Assembly: GCF_050749805.1 (NCBI RefSeq) | Contig: NZ_CP192738.1 | Coordinates: 1,054,001-1,118,000 of the forward strand | Origin: Hahella sp018986435 | GTDB lineage: Bacteria; Pseudomonadota; Gammaproteobacteria; Pseudomonadales; Oleiphilaceae | Direction: 5' to 3' | Length of the DNA stretch: 64,000 nucleotides | Notes under the pieces: model-generated | Seen by the model: only the letters and a program-made list of their open reading frames with translations | What the model was told of the DNA's origin: nothing | The model's database searches: none | Shown here: positions 17,909 through 27,332 of the stretch, in pieces | Position numbering within the stretch: position 1 is the first letter of the stretch | How the letters are laid out: each line of letters opens with the position of its first letter | Program-made: the position numbers and the translations under genes

Positions 17909-19327
17909 ATGAGTGATAAACCAAACGCCAAGAACAATGCCCGGGAGGTTGACCGTATCAAGACAGGAAGCTTTGAACGACGCCTCAGCCTGACGCGGGC
18001 GGGTTTGGTCGCGGGATCGCGGTTGGCGGGCAATATGGCCGCCAATCTGTTCAAGTCCCGTGAAAAACGTGAGGAAAGCCGTCGCGAAGCGCTGTCCCGT
18101 CAGGCTCAGTATCTGGTGGAGGAGCTGGGACAGCTCAAAGGCAGCGTTGTTAAAATCGGCCAGGTGATGGCGTTGTATGGGGAACACTTCCTGCCTGTAG
18201 AAGTGACCGAGGCCCTGCATACTCTGGAAGACCGCACTACCGCTCTGGGATGGAGCAAGATTCATCAAGTCCTGTTACAGGAGCTGGGCGCGGATAAACT
18301 CAAGGAGCTGGATATCCAGCATGAGCCCATCGGCGCCGCCTCGCTGGGGCAGGTGCATCGGGCGCGGCGCAAGTCCGACGGCCGAGAGCTATGTTTGAAG
18401 ATTCAATACCCCGGTGTTGCGGAAGCGGTGGATTCGGATCTGGATTCCGTCGCCCGCTTGTTGAAAGTCGCCCGCATGGTCTCCTTCGGCCCTGACTTTG
18501 ACGAGTGGCTGGAAGAAGTCCGCGTCATGATGCACCGGGAAGTGAATTACAGTCTTGAGTTGGAAACCACCCGCCGCTTCGGCGAGATGCTCAAAGATGA
18601 CGACCGCTTTGTGGTTCCCGAGGTTTTCCCCGAATACTCCACGTCCCACGTCATGGCCACTTCCTATGAGCCGGGTCTGGGCGTCACTCATGCGCAGGTG
18701 CAGGAATTGTCCCTGGCGCGGCGCAATCATCTGGCGCAGGCGGCTTTGGAATTATTTTTCCGCGAGCTGTTTGTCTGGGGAGAGTTGCAGACCGATCCGA
18801 ACTTTGGCAACTACCGCATTCGTCTCGGCGCCAACCCTGGCGAGCCGGACCGCATAGTGCTGTTGGATTTCGGCGCTGTGCAGAAATACCCCGATTCTTT
18901 TATCCGTCCCGTGTGCGACATGATCCGAGCCTCCTATGAGCGGGATCTTGAACGGGTGATCGAGGGCGCGGTGAAACTGCGTTTCATGCGTCGTGATTGG
19001 CCAGTCAGCGTGCTGGATGAATTCGGTAAAGTCTGCATGGCGGTGCTGGAGCCGCTGGCGGCGGAGGCGGAGGACGTACCTGAGTTCGCCCTGAACGCGG
19101 ACAACGAATACTGCTGGCGACGCAGCGATCTGCCGACCCGTATCGCCAAACGCGCCGCCAAATCGGCGATTAATCGTTATTTCCAGATTCCGCCGAAGGA
19201 ATTTGTCTTCCTCAATCGCAAGTTGGTGGGAGTTTACACCTTCGTCTCTGTGCTGGATGCGGAGTTCAACGGCAGCGCCATTCTCGAACGCTATCTCTAT
19301 CCGCATACCGCCGCGCAAGGGGTATGA
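17909..19327 (+). CDS. AarF/ABC1/UbiB-family atypical kinase
   Basis: A 472-residue ADCK/UbiB family protein. It shows the family-specific KxGQ motif in LKGSVVKIGQVMALYG (near residue 75), the alanine-rich nucleotide loop EPIGAASLGQVHRA, the lysine in LCLKIQYPG, and a metal-binding LLDFGAVQKY. Proteins of this family support ubiquinone synthesis or lipid homeostasis through an ATPase-like activity. This one lacks the C-terminal hydrophobic pair typical of UbiB itself, so it is a paralogue whose substrate cannot be assigned. It follows lipA closely and ends before the convergent chemosensory operon. Confidence 0.88.
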   Translation: MSDKPNAKNNAREVDRIKTGSFERRLSLTRAGLVAGSRLAGNMAANLFKSREKREESRREALSRQAQYLVEELGQLKGSVVKIGQVMALYGEHFLPVEVTEALHTLEDRTTALGWSKIHQVLLQELGADKLKELDIQHEPIGAASLGQVHRARRKSDGRELCLKIQYPGVAEAVDSDLDSVARLLKVARMVSFGPDFDEWLEEVRVMMHREVNYSLELETTRRFGEMLKDDDRFVVPEVFPEYSTSHVMATSYEPGLGVTHAQVQELSLARRNHLAQAALELFFRELFVWGELQTDPNFGNYRIRLGANPGEPDRIVLLDFGAVQKYPDSFIRPVCDMIRASYERDLERVIEGAVKLRFMRRDWPVSVLDEFGKVCMAVLEPLAAEAEDVPEFALNADNEYCWRRSDLPTRIAKRAAKSAINRYFQIPPKEFVFLNRKLVGVYTFVSVLDAEFNGSAILERYLYPHTAAQGV

Positions 19328-19360
19328 ACCTCAACTCTATTCAGTTCAGAGCCAGGGCGT

Positions 19361-19407
19361 AAAAAAGGCCCCCGCGTCGTCCACCCTGAAAATAGAACGC
19401 GGGAGCC
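19361..19407 (-). terminator. Terminator of the chemosensory operon
   Basis: Read on the minus strand, a 10-bp stem (GGCTCCCGCG with CGCGGGGGCC, one T-G pair) with a 21-base loop is followed directly by six T. It lies 10 bases past the last CheW-like gene and would end the eight-gene operon. Confidence 0.8.
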
Positions 19408-19417
19408 GGGAAGCGCT

Positions 19418-19912
19418 TTACGCCGTCAGGCGCAAATGTTTAATGAAGTATGAGTTAGCGGTGCTGACGAAGCCTTTGGAGCACAGCAAATCCGGGTGCA
19501 CGATGGGAATGGATTGGCCGTCGTGGACAAAGCCGGAGATCAGCGCCTCCCGCCACAACGGGCGCTCGTTGGCGTCAAATGCTTCAAACTGGCCGTCGGT
19601 GATCTCCACTTTTACCGGCGCATTACGGGTTTCCAGCGCGATATAGCCATTTTCCTGGTTGGCGGCGGCGCGCAGCACCACTACATTGACGTGCTCGTTG
19701 CTATTGCCGGGACGCAGACGAAACACCGGCACCACATGCCCCATCCACTCCACCACATGCGAGCAGCTCGGCGCGGAAGTAGGCAAATCCTGCACTTCCA
19801 CATCCTGCAGATATTCGCAAAGCGTATCGGCGACAAAGGCGATGCTTTGGCGCTCGCCGGCGTCAGCTAACCAAACGAACATTTTGAAACTGGAATTGGG
19901 GGAGTTCATAGC
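19418..19912 (-). CDS. CheW-like adaptor (ChpC-like), last gene of chemosensory operon
   Basis: 164 residues from the ATG at 19912 (MNSPNSSFKMFVWLAD); an upstream ATG adds five residues. It has the loose CheW pattern: a start FKMFVWLADAGERQSIAFVADTLCEYLQ, a central HVVEWMGHVVPVFRLRP (the usual hydrophobic GxxVPVxDL-type core), and a VNVVVLRAA strand. It would tether the chemoreceptor to the histidine kinase. The 5' end overlaps the preceding CheW-like gene by 50 bases. Sequence divergence from the other two adaptors suggests a specialised role, comparable to ChpC in the Pseudomonas cluster (inference). Confidence 0.75.
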   Translation of the reverse strand, partial: AMNSPNSSFKMFVWLADAGERQSIAFVADTLCEYLQDVEVQDLPTSAPSCSHVVEWMGHVVPVFRLRPGNSNEHVNVVVLRAAANQENGYIALETRNAPVKVEITDGQFEAFDANERPLWREALISGFVHDGQSIPIVHPDLLCSKGFVSTANSYFIKHLRLTA

Positions 19913-20348
19913 GTAATGCCTTCTCAAAGTATTCGATCAGTTGATGGGCGCTGGTGTAGCACTCCCAGCCGGTATTGTGGCGCAGGACGCCTTCGATCGG
20001 ACTGGAGCCGACCATGAAGTCCGGCAGGCGACGCGGCCGGTGGTTGGCGCGCAGCTTATAAATAGCGCGGCAGGACAGCGCCAATGCCGGTTCGGTCCCG
20101 CTTTCGGGGCTGCATATCAACGCGGCGCGGGAATCGCCGCCCTGCAGCCCGGGCTGGGGAATGAACCCTTCGCGAAATCCGTAGACGGGATACAGCTCAC
20201 CGTTAAAACGGATGCATGGAATGTGTTCTATATCCAGCACTTCTTCCTTTCCCGCCAGATAGAGAATGTCGCTGGCGGGCAGGTACAAGGTCCTGCCCGC
20301 GACGACCAATGAGTAATACGCGGTTAAGCTCGACTTTTCTCCAATCAT
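19863..20348 (-). CDS. CheW-like adaptor, second copy
   Basis: 161 residues with CheW-domain features: YYSLVVAGRTLYLPASDILYLAGKEE, then IPCIRFNGELYPVYGFREGF (the CheW core strand pair) and a divergent C-terminal part. It begins 4 bases inside the end of the large kinase gene (ATG overlapping its stop) and ends 50 bases inside the next adaptor, so the three are translationally coupled. It is poorly conserved compared with canonical CheW, and assignment rests on this core and the context. Confidence 0.7.
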   Translation of the reverse strand: MIGEKSSLTAYYSLVVAGRTLYLPASDILYLAGKEEVLDIEHIPCIRFNGELYPVYGFREGFIPQPGLQGGDSRAALICSPESGTEPALALSCRAIYKLRANHRPRRLPDFMVGSSPIEGVLRHNTGWECYTSAHQLIEYFEKALRYELPQFQFQNVRLVS

Positions 20349-23300
20349 GTCAGCAACTCCCTGATGGTATCCATTAGCTCGTTGTCGTTGTAGGGTTTCG
20401 TGGCGTAAGCCGTCACCCCGGCCTTGTGGGCCAGACTACGATGTTTTTCGTGGCTGCGTGAGGTCAGCATAACCACAGGCATGTTGGCCCAGTCCTGCTG
20501 CTGACGCAGGTGTCGGGTCAACTCCAGTCCGTCCATGCGCGGCATTTCCATATCCACCAACAGCAGGTTGGGGGTGATGTGCCGCAGTTTCTCGACTGCG
20601 TCGAGGCCATCGCTGGCGGTGACGACTTCAAATCCACAGTCCTGCAGCAGCTGCTTCAGGGTGCTGCGGACGCTGAGGGAGTCGTCCACCACTAGTATTT
20701 TCGGGGAATCCACCTGGCTCTCGGTGATGATATGAGCGGTTTGATAAGCCTGTTTGGATTGATTCTGCTGCAACAGATCCGACAGGTTCAGCACCGGCAC
20801 CAGCGAGCCGTCGCCCAGGATGGTCAGGCCGAAGACGCCGCGCAGACCGGGAATCAGTTTGCCCGGCGTTCGCACGACCAGTTGCTCGCCGGTGAGCAGC
20901 ATGTCCACGGCGATAGCCACGGTGCGCTCGTTGAGCTCGGCGATCACCACCGGCTTGCCGGCGCCCTGCGGCGCAGGCTGTCCGTACAGACGTTGCGCCA
21001 GATCGATATAAGGGTAAAGCTGGCCGTCATATTCCAGATAGGGCTTGCCGGCCACTTCTTCCAGTTCACCAGTGTGAGTCGGCAGAATTTGCTTCAGCAC
21101 GGCAGTGGGCAGCGCGAAGCGTTGCGCGCCCACCAGCACCAGCAACATGTACTGGGTGATTTCTTTCACCGGCACCCGGATCAGCAGACGGCAGCCGCCT
21201 TCGCTATCGAAGCTGAAGCGAACTGTGCCGCCGAGCAGTTCAACCTGGCTGCGTACGGCGTCCATGCCAATGCCGCGGCCGGACAACTGAGTGGCTTTGT
21301 CTTTGGTGCTGAAGCCCGGAAGCCAGACCAACTGCGCCAGAGACTGATTGTCCGGGCGTCCGCCATCGGCGGGCAACAGGCCACGTTGCTTGGCCTTTTC
21401 ATAGATGCTGTCGAAATTGAGACCGCGACCGTCGTCGCTCAGGCTGATTTCCAGGAAACGTCCGTCTTGGCGATAGTTCAGATTGATTGAACCCTGTCCG
21501 GATTTTCCGGCGTTGAGACGGCTTTGTTCGTCTTCGATGCCGTGGTCGACGGCGTTGCGCAGCAGGTGCATCAGTGGGTCGGCCAGTTTCTCCACCAACT
21601 CCCGGTCCACCTGAATGTCTTCGCCGACAATGGTCAGGTCGGCCAGTTTGCCGGCGGCGCGACAGGCTTGACGCACGCAGCGCTGCAGACGGCCGCTCAG
21701 TACTTGCGCGGCGACCCGTTGGCGCGACAGCAATTGGTGCTGCAAGGTATCGATATGACGGTGTTGCTGGCGCATCAACGCATCCATCATCGCCAATTGG
21801 TCCTGCAGCTTCTGGTTCAACTCGCGTACGTCAGCGATCGCTTCGAACAGCTGGTGGGAGCAGCGATGCATGTCATCGTAGCGGTCCATTTCCAGCGGGT
21901 CGAGATCCTGCGCATGTTCGCTGTCCGGGCGCAGTTTGCGCGCCATGCTGCGGCTGTCGATCAGGCCTTCCAGCTCCAGACGGGTTTCGTTCAAGCGGGT
22001 GTCGTGGCCTTTCAGATCAAAGCCGGTGAGCTGCACGCGCTTGTACAGTTCCTGCGCCTGTACGGTGTTGATGCTCATCTCTTCCGCCAACTGCAGCAAC
22101 TGCTCCAGACCGGCGTTGTCCTGAGGCGCGGCAAACTGTTGCTGAGCGGGAGCGGCGGAGGCTTCTTCCTGTGCGGGGGCAGCCGGCGCGCGTTCCACAG
22201 CGTTGTCGCGGGAGGGCAGCGCCACCACTTTGTCGTCCGCCGGGGTGGCGTCGACGTCAGTGTCTGCATGATGCTCCTGCATCGCCGCCCAGGCGGCTTC
22301 GGCTTTCTCTGGGGAGCGCCAGTGCACCAGCGCGTTGAGCAGGGGAAGGGCGTCTTCCGGCGGTTGATCGCGCCCCAGCAGGTGGTCGATCATGCTGCTG
22401 ACGCAATCCGCGGCGCTGAGCAGCATGTCTTTCATCTCTGTGCTCCACTCCGCCTTGCCGTCCGCCAGGGCTTCAAAGATCTCCTCCATGGCGTGGCTGA
22501 TATTGGCGACGCCCTTGATGCCGATCAGGTTGGCGGCGCCTTTCAAGGTATGGCTGGCGCGTTGGGCCTGCTGCAGGAAGGCTTTCTTGTCAGACAAATC
22601 GCCATGCAGGGAGGACAGTGCATGGAACAGGGCATGAGTATGGTTGGGCGAATCCAGCAAAAACGCCTGGAATACCTCCTGATTGGCGCCGTCAGACGGA
22701 ACCAGGGAAATATCGTCAGGCGTTAACACGGCGTCTTCCACGGCTTCGTCCATAAACTCGTCGTCGCTGAGCTGGAAGTCCACCAGATTTTCCAGAATCG
22801 CTTGCTGCGTTTCTTCGTCCAGACGTTCGCCCCAGGTAGCGTCGTCGATAAACTGCATCAGACACAGGCAGCTTTCTTCTGACGCGCCGCTTTGCAGATA
22901 TTCATGCAGCAGGGCGGGCCACTGCTCCAGTAAATCCGCCAGTTCCGGGTCCACCTGATCGATGGATTGCAGGCGAATCGCCACCATATCGAAAAGCAGT
23001 TGCAGGCCGGACAGTCCAAGATAGGCGCAGGTTTCGCCCAGGGTTTGCAGCAGCTCGCAATAACAATGGCGGGCTTTGATGGAATCCCGCATTTTTTCCG
23101 CCTGCTTGGCGAATTCCGGCAGCAGGGCGACAGTTTCTTCCCACAGCGAGGCCAGGATTTCCTGGTGAGATTCGGGAAGATCCGCGGGGGGAGTGAAGTC
23201 GGAGAGGTCGAATGTTATTTCCGGTTCCTCTTCCGTGACTTCCGCCACATCCATCGCTGGCAAGGTGACGCCGAGTTCGGTCGCAATGTCGACGAAATCT

Positions 23301-23800
23301 TCTTCATAGACTTCCGCGACCAACTCGTCGGCGTTGTCCGTTTCGGTTTCCGTGACTTCCATCGAGGGGATGGCCTCGGCGGAGGCGGTTGTGTCCGCTA
23401 CGGCGCCCTCTGGTTGCGATGCGCTATAGTCATTCCAACTTTCGGGGCCGGCGGCGTTTTGCTGCGCTTGCAGTGATAATTGTTCTTCCGCCAGGGGTTC
23501 CAGTCTGTGCAGCCAATCGATGATGGACCAGACCTTTTTCGCCTCAACCGGGAAATTCGGCATGGTCTCATTGCTTCGTGGATCTTTGGGGCCGTCGCTG
23601 GCGATGTTCGCATACAGGCGTTGCAGGCGCGCCTGCAATTCCGGCATGGCCGCCATCTCCAAAGCGTCATTGACGTTTTCCAGAGCGGCGAAGACTAATT
23701 CCGCATCGACGGTCCGTTGCGTCGCCGCCACATCCTCCAGTTCCGCAGTAAAGGTGCGAATGAGTTCGACGGTGGGTGAAACAGGGTCTTGCTTGTGCAT
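20345..23800 (-). CDS. ChpA-type chemotaxis histidine kinase with receiver domain
   Basis: Central kinase of the pathway, 1151 residues. An N-terminal region (1-370) is acidic and probably holds degenerate Hpt or scaffold segments. A true Hpt domain has the phosphorylatable histidine in RASHTLKGAANLIG (about H417). A dimerisation segment follows (about 570-690). The ATPase domain has HLLRNAVDHGIED (about 743), DDGRGL and GRGIGMDAV, then a CheW-like domain (about 878-1000) and a C-terminal receiver with KILVVDDS (about 1033), phospho-acceptor D about 1081 in LLLVDMEMPRMDG, and the lysine of YATKPY. This matches ChpA/PilL architecture, with fewer obvious Hpt modules than Pseudomonas ChpA. Confidence 0.9.
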   Translation of the reverse strand: MHKQDPVSPTVELIRTFTAELEDVAATQRTVDAELVFAALENVNDALEMAAMPELQARLQRLYANIASDGPKDPRSNETMPNFPVEAKKVWSIIDWLHRLEPLAEEQLSLQAQQNAAGPESWNDYSASQPEGAVADTTASAEAIPSMEVTETETDNADELVAEVYEEDFVDIATELGVTLPAMDVAEVTEEEPEITFDLSDFTPPADLPESHQEILASLWEETVALLPEFAKQAEKMRDSIKARHCYCELLQTLGETCAYLGLSGLQLLFDMVAIRLQSIDQVDPELADLLEQWPALLHEYLQSGASEESCLCLMQFIDDATWGERLDEETQQAILENLVDFQLSDDEFMDEAVEDAVLTPDDISLVPSDGANQEVFQAFLLDSPNHTHALFHALSSLHGDLSDKKAFLQQAQRASHTLKGAANLIGIKGVANISHAMEEIFEALADGKAEWSTEMKDMLLSAADCVSSMIDHLLGRDQPPEDALPLLNALVHWRSPEKAEAAWAAMQEHHADTDVDATPADDKVVALPSRDNAVERAPAAPAQEEASAAPAQQQFAAPQDNAGLEQLLQLAEEMSINTVQAQELYKRVQLTGFDLKGHDTRLNETRLELEGLIDSRSMARKLRPDSEHAQDLDPLEMDRYDDMHRCSHQLFEAIADVRELNQKLQDQLAMMDALMRQQHRHIDTLQHQLLSRQRVAAQVLSGRLQRCVRQACRAAGKLADLTIVGEDIQVDRELVEKLADPLMHLLRNAVDHGIEDEQSRLNAGKSGQGSINLNYRQDGRFLEISLSDDGRGLNFDSIYEKAKQRGLLPADGGRPDNQSLAQLVWLPGFSTKDKATQLSGRGIGMDAVRSQVELLGGTVRFSFDSEGGCRLLIRVPVKEITQYMLLVLVGAQRFALPTAVLKQILPTHTGELEEVAGKPYLEYDGQLYPYIDLAQRLYGQPAPQGAGKPVVIAELNERTVAIAVDMLLTGEQLVVRTPGKLIPGLRGVFGLTILGDGSLVPVLNLSDLLQQNQSKQAYQTAHIITESQVDSPKILVVDDSLSVRSTLKQLLQDCGFEVVTASDGLDAVEKLRHITPNLLLVDMEMPRMDGLELTRHLRQQQDWANMPVVMLTSRSHEKHRSLAHKAGVTAYATKPYNDNELMDTIRELLT

Positions 23801-23931
23801 AGACGGAATCCATCCTGGTTAGTGGTTGCGGGCGCTTCGGGGGAAGCGCGCCAAACATCAGGTTTAAACAGCAACCTTTTCCCGGCGGCCGGCGCATCTT
23901 GCGATAACGCCAGCCGCAATCCTCATGCCTC

Positions 23932-25893
23932 TTAGCTGGCCTGCTTGAGGCGTCCCGGCTCTTCTTTCGCTGGAGCGCCTGCGCTGGGAATCATCAGCTT
24001 GCTTGGCGCAGAGGCGCTGGTTTCCAGCGACTCTGTGGACAGCTCCGGTATCCGGATATTGGTGGATACGGAAGCTGGCAAGGTGAACAATTCCACCGTT
24101 TGTTGCAGTACGCCAGAAGCAGTACGCAGTCTTTCTGTGTGCAAGGACTGGCGTTTCAGCTCCATGTCGGTGACGCGGGTGCTGGCTTCGATTTCGCCGG
24201 TCTGTTGACACACACTCTGGGTTTCTTTGGCCTGGGCCAGAGAGTTCTGCGCGATCTTCTCTACCGCTGTTACCAGCTCGCGAGTAGTCTTCTGCGTTTC
24301 CTGCATCTGAGAACCGGCTTGGGTGGCGCGTTTGGAACCGTTGACCACCTGAGTGATACTGTTGTTCATGGTGTCCACCGCATCCGCCGTTTCGGTCTGG
24401 ATGTTGCGAATCAAGCTGCTGATCTGAGAAGTGGCGTTACGTGAGCTTTCCGCCAGACGCTGCACCTCGTCCGCAACCACCGCAAATCCGCGACCGGCTT
24501 CACCTGCCGCCGCCGCCTGCATACTGGCGTTCAAGGCCAGTACGTGAGTACGTTCCGCGATGCTGTTGATGATGTCGATGATGCCGCTGATCTCCAAAGA
24601 ACGTTCTGACAGACGCTTGATGCGTTTTTCTGTTTCGCTGATGGAGTCGCGAATCTCGTCCATACTCTCGACGGTATTTCCTACCGCTTCATAGGCTTTG
24701 TCAGTGGAAGAAGAAGCGCTTTGCGCGATCTGGTTACAGGACTGACACCACTTGGCGATTTGCGCCATGTGTTTGGCTACGCCATCCAGTTTCTGGATAG
24801 TTTGCTCGATCAGTTTCCGCTCTTGATCGGCGACGCCGACAACCTTGCGGGTCTGCTCATCCACCATGACGCTGGAGGCGCTGACCAGGTTACTGACGTA
24901 ACGGATTTTGCCCAAGGCTTCGGAAGTTTCCTTGGTAACCAGGTTCAAGGCGTCCGCAACCGGCCCAGTGATGTCTTCGCGTACGATCAGTTTGGTGGTG
25001 AGGTCGCGATCGCTGAGTTTGGAGGTGCCTTCCAGCAGCTCGATAACCGAGTTGTTGAGGACTTCGTTCTCTCTTTCGATGCGAATCAACGTGGCCACTT
25101 TCTCGTTCAGCAGCTGGTCGAGGGCCTGGCCCAGAGTCACCAGCTCGTCGGTGCCGGTGAGGGCGGTACGGGCTTCGGAGTCGCCTTGCTTGACCTTGTC
25201 CACAGTTTCCGCGATGACGTTGACCGGGCGCAGGATGGAGCGACGAATGTACTGCGACAGACCGATAGCGCCGCCCAGGCTCAACAGGATGATGGCGGAG
25301 CCGGCGATCAGAGCGATGTTCAATACGCCTTCGGAGGTTTCAAATGCGACCTGCGCTTGTTGGGTCAATTGGTCCGCATAAGCGGTGGAAGCGTCGTTGA
25401 AGGGACCGATAAACTCAGACAGGTCGTTCAACAGGAACAGTTCCAAGTCGGCGCGGGACTGGTTGCCGCCCATGGCTTTGAACTGATCGAAGGCGGAGAA
25501 TACGCCAGCGACGGTTCTCTGCATGTCGGTGAAACCGGACTGTTGATCGCCGCCCTGTGAGGTAGTGGAGGCGCTCAAAGCTTGCCAGTCCGATTCAAAC
25601 TGCTTGCGGGCCAGCGCCAGTTTGGCGTCGGCGTCCGCCCAGGTGACCACACCGGTGTTCAGACTGTTGATGGTCTCCACCATGCCTTCCTGCAGGGTGT
25701 TGATCAAGTGCGTCAGTCGTGATGTTTCGTTGACCTGGTTATGCAATTTCTCGGATGAGTTTCTTGCATACGTCAGGGCGAAGAAGGCCAGAGATCCGAT
25801 GACCACCAGCGTTAACGCCATAACCAGCGTTTGCGACAGCAGTCGTTGTCCGACGCTGAGTTTGCTGAGAGAAAAAGTACGGTTCAATTTCAT
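23932..25893 (-). CDS. PilJ-like methyl-accepting chemotaxis protein
   Basis: 653-residue receptor. Transmembrane helix 1 is at 18-41, a helical periplasmic sensor at 42-186, transmembrane helix 2 at 190-213, then one or two HAMP-like segments (214-310) and a long coiled-coil signalling region. The hairpin tip is VLALNASMQAAAAGEAGRGFAVVADEVQRLAESS (about 451-484), which contacts CheA and CheW. The variant tip (NASMQAAAAGEAG instead of NAAIEAARAGEQG) is like PilJ. The C-terminus (600-653) is Pro/Ser-rich with no CheR-tethering pentapeptide seen. It sits directly downstream of a binding protein gene that may provide its ligand. No cognate methylation enzymes are encoded beside it. Confidence 0.9.
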   Translation of the reverse strand: MKLNRTFSLSKLSVGQRLLSQTLVMALTLVVIGSLAFFALTYARNSSEKLHNQVNETSRLTHLINTLQEGMVETINSLNTGVVTWADADAKLALARKQFESDWQALSASTTSQGGDQQSGFTDMQRTVAGVFSAFDQFKAMGGNQSRADLELFLLNDLSEFIGPFNDASTAYADQLTQQAQVAFETSEGVLNIALIAGSAIILLSLGGAIGLSQYIRRSILRPVNVIAETVDKVKQGDSEARTALTGTDELVTLGQALDQLLNEKVATLIRIERENEVLNNSVIELLEGTSKLSDRDLTTKLIVREDITGPVADALNLVTKETSEALGKIRYVSNLVSASSVMVDEQTRKVVGVADQERKLIEQTIQKLDGVAKHMAQIAKWCQSCNQIAQSASSSTDKAYEAVGNTVESMDEIRDSISETEKRIKRLSERSLEISGIIDIINSIAERTHVLALNASMQAAAAGEAGRGFAVVADEVQRLAESSRNATSQISSLIRNIQTETADAVDTMNNSITQVVNGSKRATQAGSQMQETQKTTRELVTAVEKIAQNSLAQAKETQSVCQQTGEIEASTRVTDMELKRQSLHTERLRTASGVLQQTVELFTLPASVSTNIRIPELSTESLETSASAPSKLMIPSAGAPAKEEPGRLKQAS

Positions 25894-25942
25894 GATAATG
25901 CTCCTGCTTATCGAGCCTGTATAACCCGTTGCTTCATGCCAT

Positions 25943-27154
25943 TCAGAACAATCTGGCCAATTGCGAGCCTTCTATGGGGAGGTAGGACTTGTTGTTGAAG
26001 TAGGTCATCGTCACCAAGTCCGACCCCTGATTGTCGCCGCGGAAGTCGAGGGCGACGCCGCCGATGTTGAATTCCGCGTTGCGAGTGGCGCGCACAAAGC
26101 TTTCCCGGGTCAGGTCGCCTTTAATGCTTTGCATGATGGCCACGAACATCTTGCCGACGATGTAGCCTTCCAGGCTCACCACGTTCAGGCGTTCGCCCAG
26201 GGCGGATCTGGCTTCTTTGACGATCGGCAGATCGGATTCCAGATCAGGCACTACCTGGGTCAGGATGACTTTGTCGGTTACCCCGAAGCGATCCAGGGTG
26301 TCGCGCAGGTTTTCCGCACCGGTGAAGGAAACGGCGCTGATCAACCAGTCCTCGCCACGTTGTTTGGAGTAGGCGGCGAAGCGGCCGATGGCGTTGTAAG
26401 TGCCTACAGTAACCACCAGACGGCAGCGGCTGTTGCTGGCTTTTTCCCAGTCTTTCAGAGACTCGAAGCCGGCGCGGGAAGTCAGAGTGTTGCGTTGATA
26501 GACGCCGACAGGGCCGATGCCGTTGCGTTCAGGGGAGTCGCCTGACTTGGCCAGGATAGTGTCCAGCTTTTCCACGATGTCGCGGGAGCGAACATTGTTT
26601 TGCAGGGCCAGCTTGATGCCTTCCACCCCCGCCATACCGTAGGCGTCGTTCTGTACGTAAGCGCAGATTTCGGACGCTTGCAGACCGGCGCGGAAACCTT
26701 GTTCGATGACCTTGGCGGTTTCCTGCACATAGCTGGCGCGGAAGTTGATAACGTCGCCGATGCCGGGACGCAGCAGACCTGCGCCGGTGAAGAAGCCGAC
26801 GGCGGGCACTTTGTTATCGGCCAGGATCGGCAGCGCCACCTGTGCGGTTGGGGTGCCGACATTGCCGATCATGGCGAACACGCCGTCCCTGATCAGACGG
26901 TTGGTCTGCTCAACGGTAAGGTCCGGGGTGTATGAATCGTTGAGGGTGACGTACTCAAGGCGTCTGCCCTTGATGTTGACGCCTTCGAATGCTGCGAGCA
27001 CGCCGTCGCGCATGTTAAGGCCCAGACCGCGGGACTGACCTTCCAGGTCCAGTACGCCGCCGACGACAATGCGATCTCCATAGACGCCGGGTGATTGTGC
27101 GGCGACAAGTTGGCTCAGGGCCAGACCGAATAAGAGTGAGATGGTCTTTCTCAT
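25943..27154 (-). CDS. LivK-type periplasmic binding protein in chemosensory operon
   Basis: 403-residue type I periplasmic binding protein of the branched-chain amino acid/amide family. It has a signal peptide cleaved near LVAAQ (residue 19-20), the family start GDRIVVGGVLDLEGQSRGLGLNMRDGV, a VFAMIGNVGTPTAQVALPILADNKVPAVGFFTGAG ligand-cleft segment, and a conserved C-terminal lobe. No ABC permease or ATPase gene accompanies it; it lies between a CheW gene and the chemoreceptor gene on the same strand (49 bp before the receptor). The likely role is to present a bound ligand to the receptor. The ligand is not predictable from this sequence alone. Confidence 0.88.
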   Translation of the reverse strand: MRKTISLLFGLALSQLVAAQSPGVYGDRIVVGGVLDLEGQSRGLGLNMRDGVLAAFEGVNIKGRRLEYVTLNDSYTPDLTVEQTNRLIRDGVFAMIGNVGTPTAQVALPILADNKVPAVGFFTGAGLLRPGIGDVINFRASYVQETAKVIEQGFRAGLQASEICAYVQNDAYGMAGVEGIKLALQNNVRSRDIVEKLDTILAKSGDSPERNGIGPVGVYQRNTLTSRAGFESLKDWEKASNSRCRLVVTVGTYNAIGRFAAYSKQRGEDWLISAVSFTGAENLRDTLDRFGVTDKVILTQVVPDLESDLPIVKEARSALGERLNVVSLEGYIVGKMFVAIMQSIKGDLTRESFVRATRNAEFNIGGVALDFRGDNQGSDLVTMTYFNNKSYLPIEGSQLARLF

Positions 27155-27332
27155 GTTATCCTCCCATGGGACTCCTTTTAATAACGCTTCCGAAGTGGGT
27201 TTTTGGGCGTAGCCAACCCTCTCCGGTCCTGACTTTCCCGGAAATTCCGTTTAAGCAACCAGGGTTCAGCCTGCGCCTTGAGGGGCGGATGTTTACTGCT
27301 ATCGCTGACAGGCTTGTCTATCGGGGTAAGGC

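Noticed and set aside
16724..18268. 514-codon minus-strand frame opposite lipB, lipA and the kinase-like gene
   Set aside because: Spans three real genes on the other strand and has no domain; a by-product of codon bias.
21524..22726. 400-codon plus-strand open frame opposite the chemotaxis kinase
   Set aside because: It lies wholly antisense to a clear ChpA-type kinase, has no recognisable domain, and its composition follows from the codon bias of the real gene.
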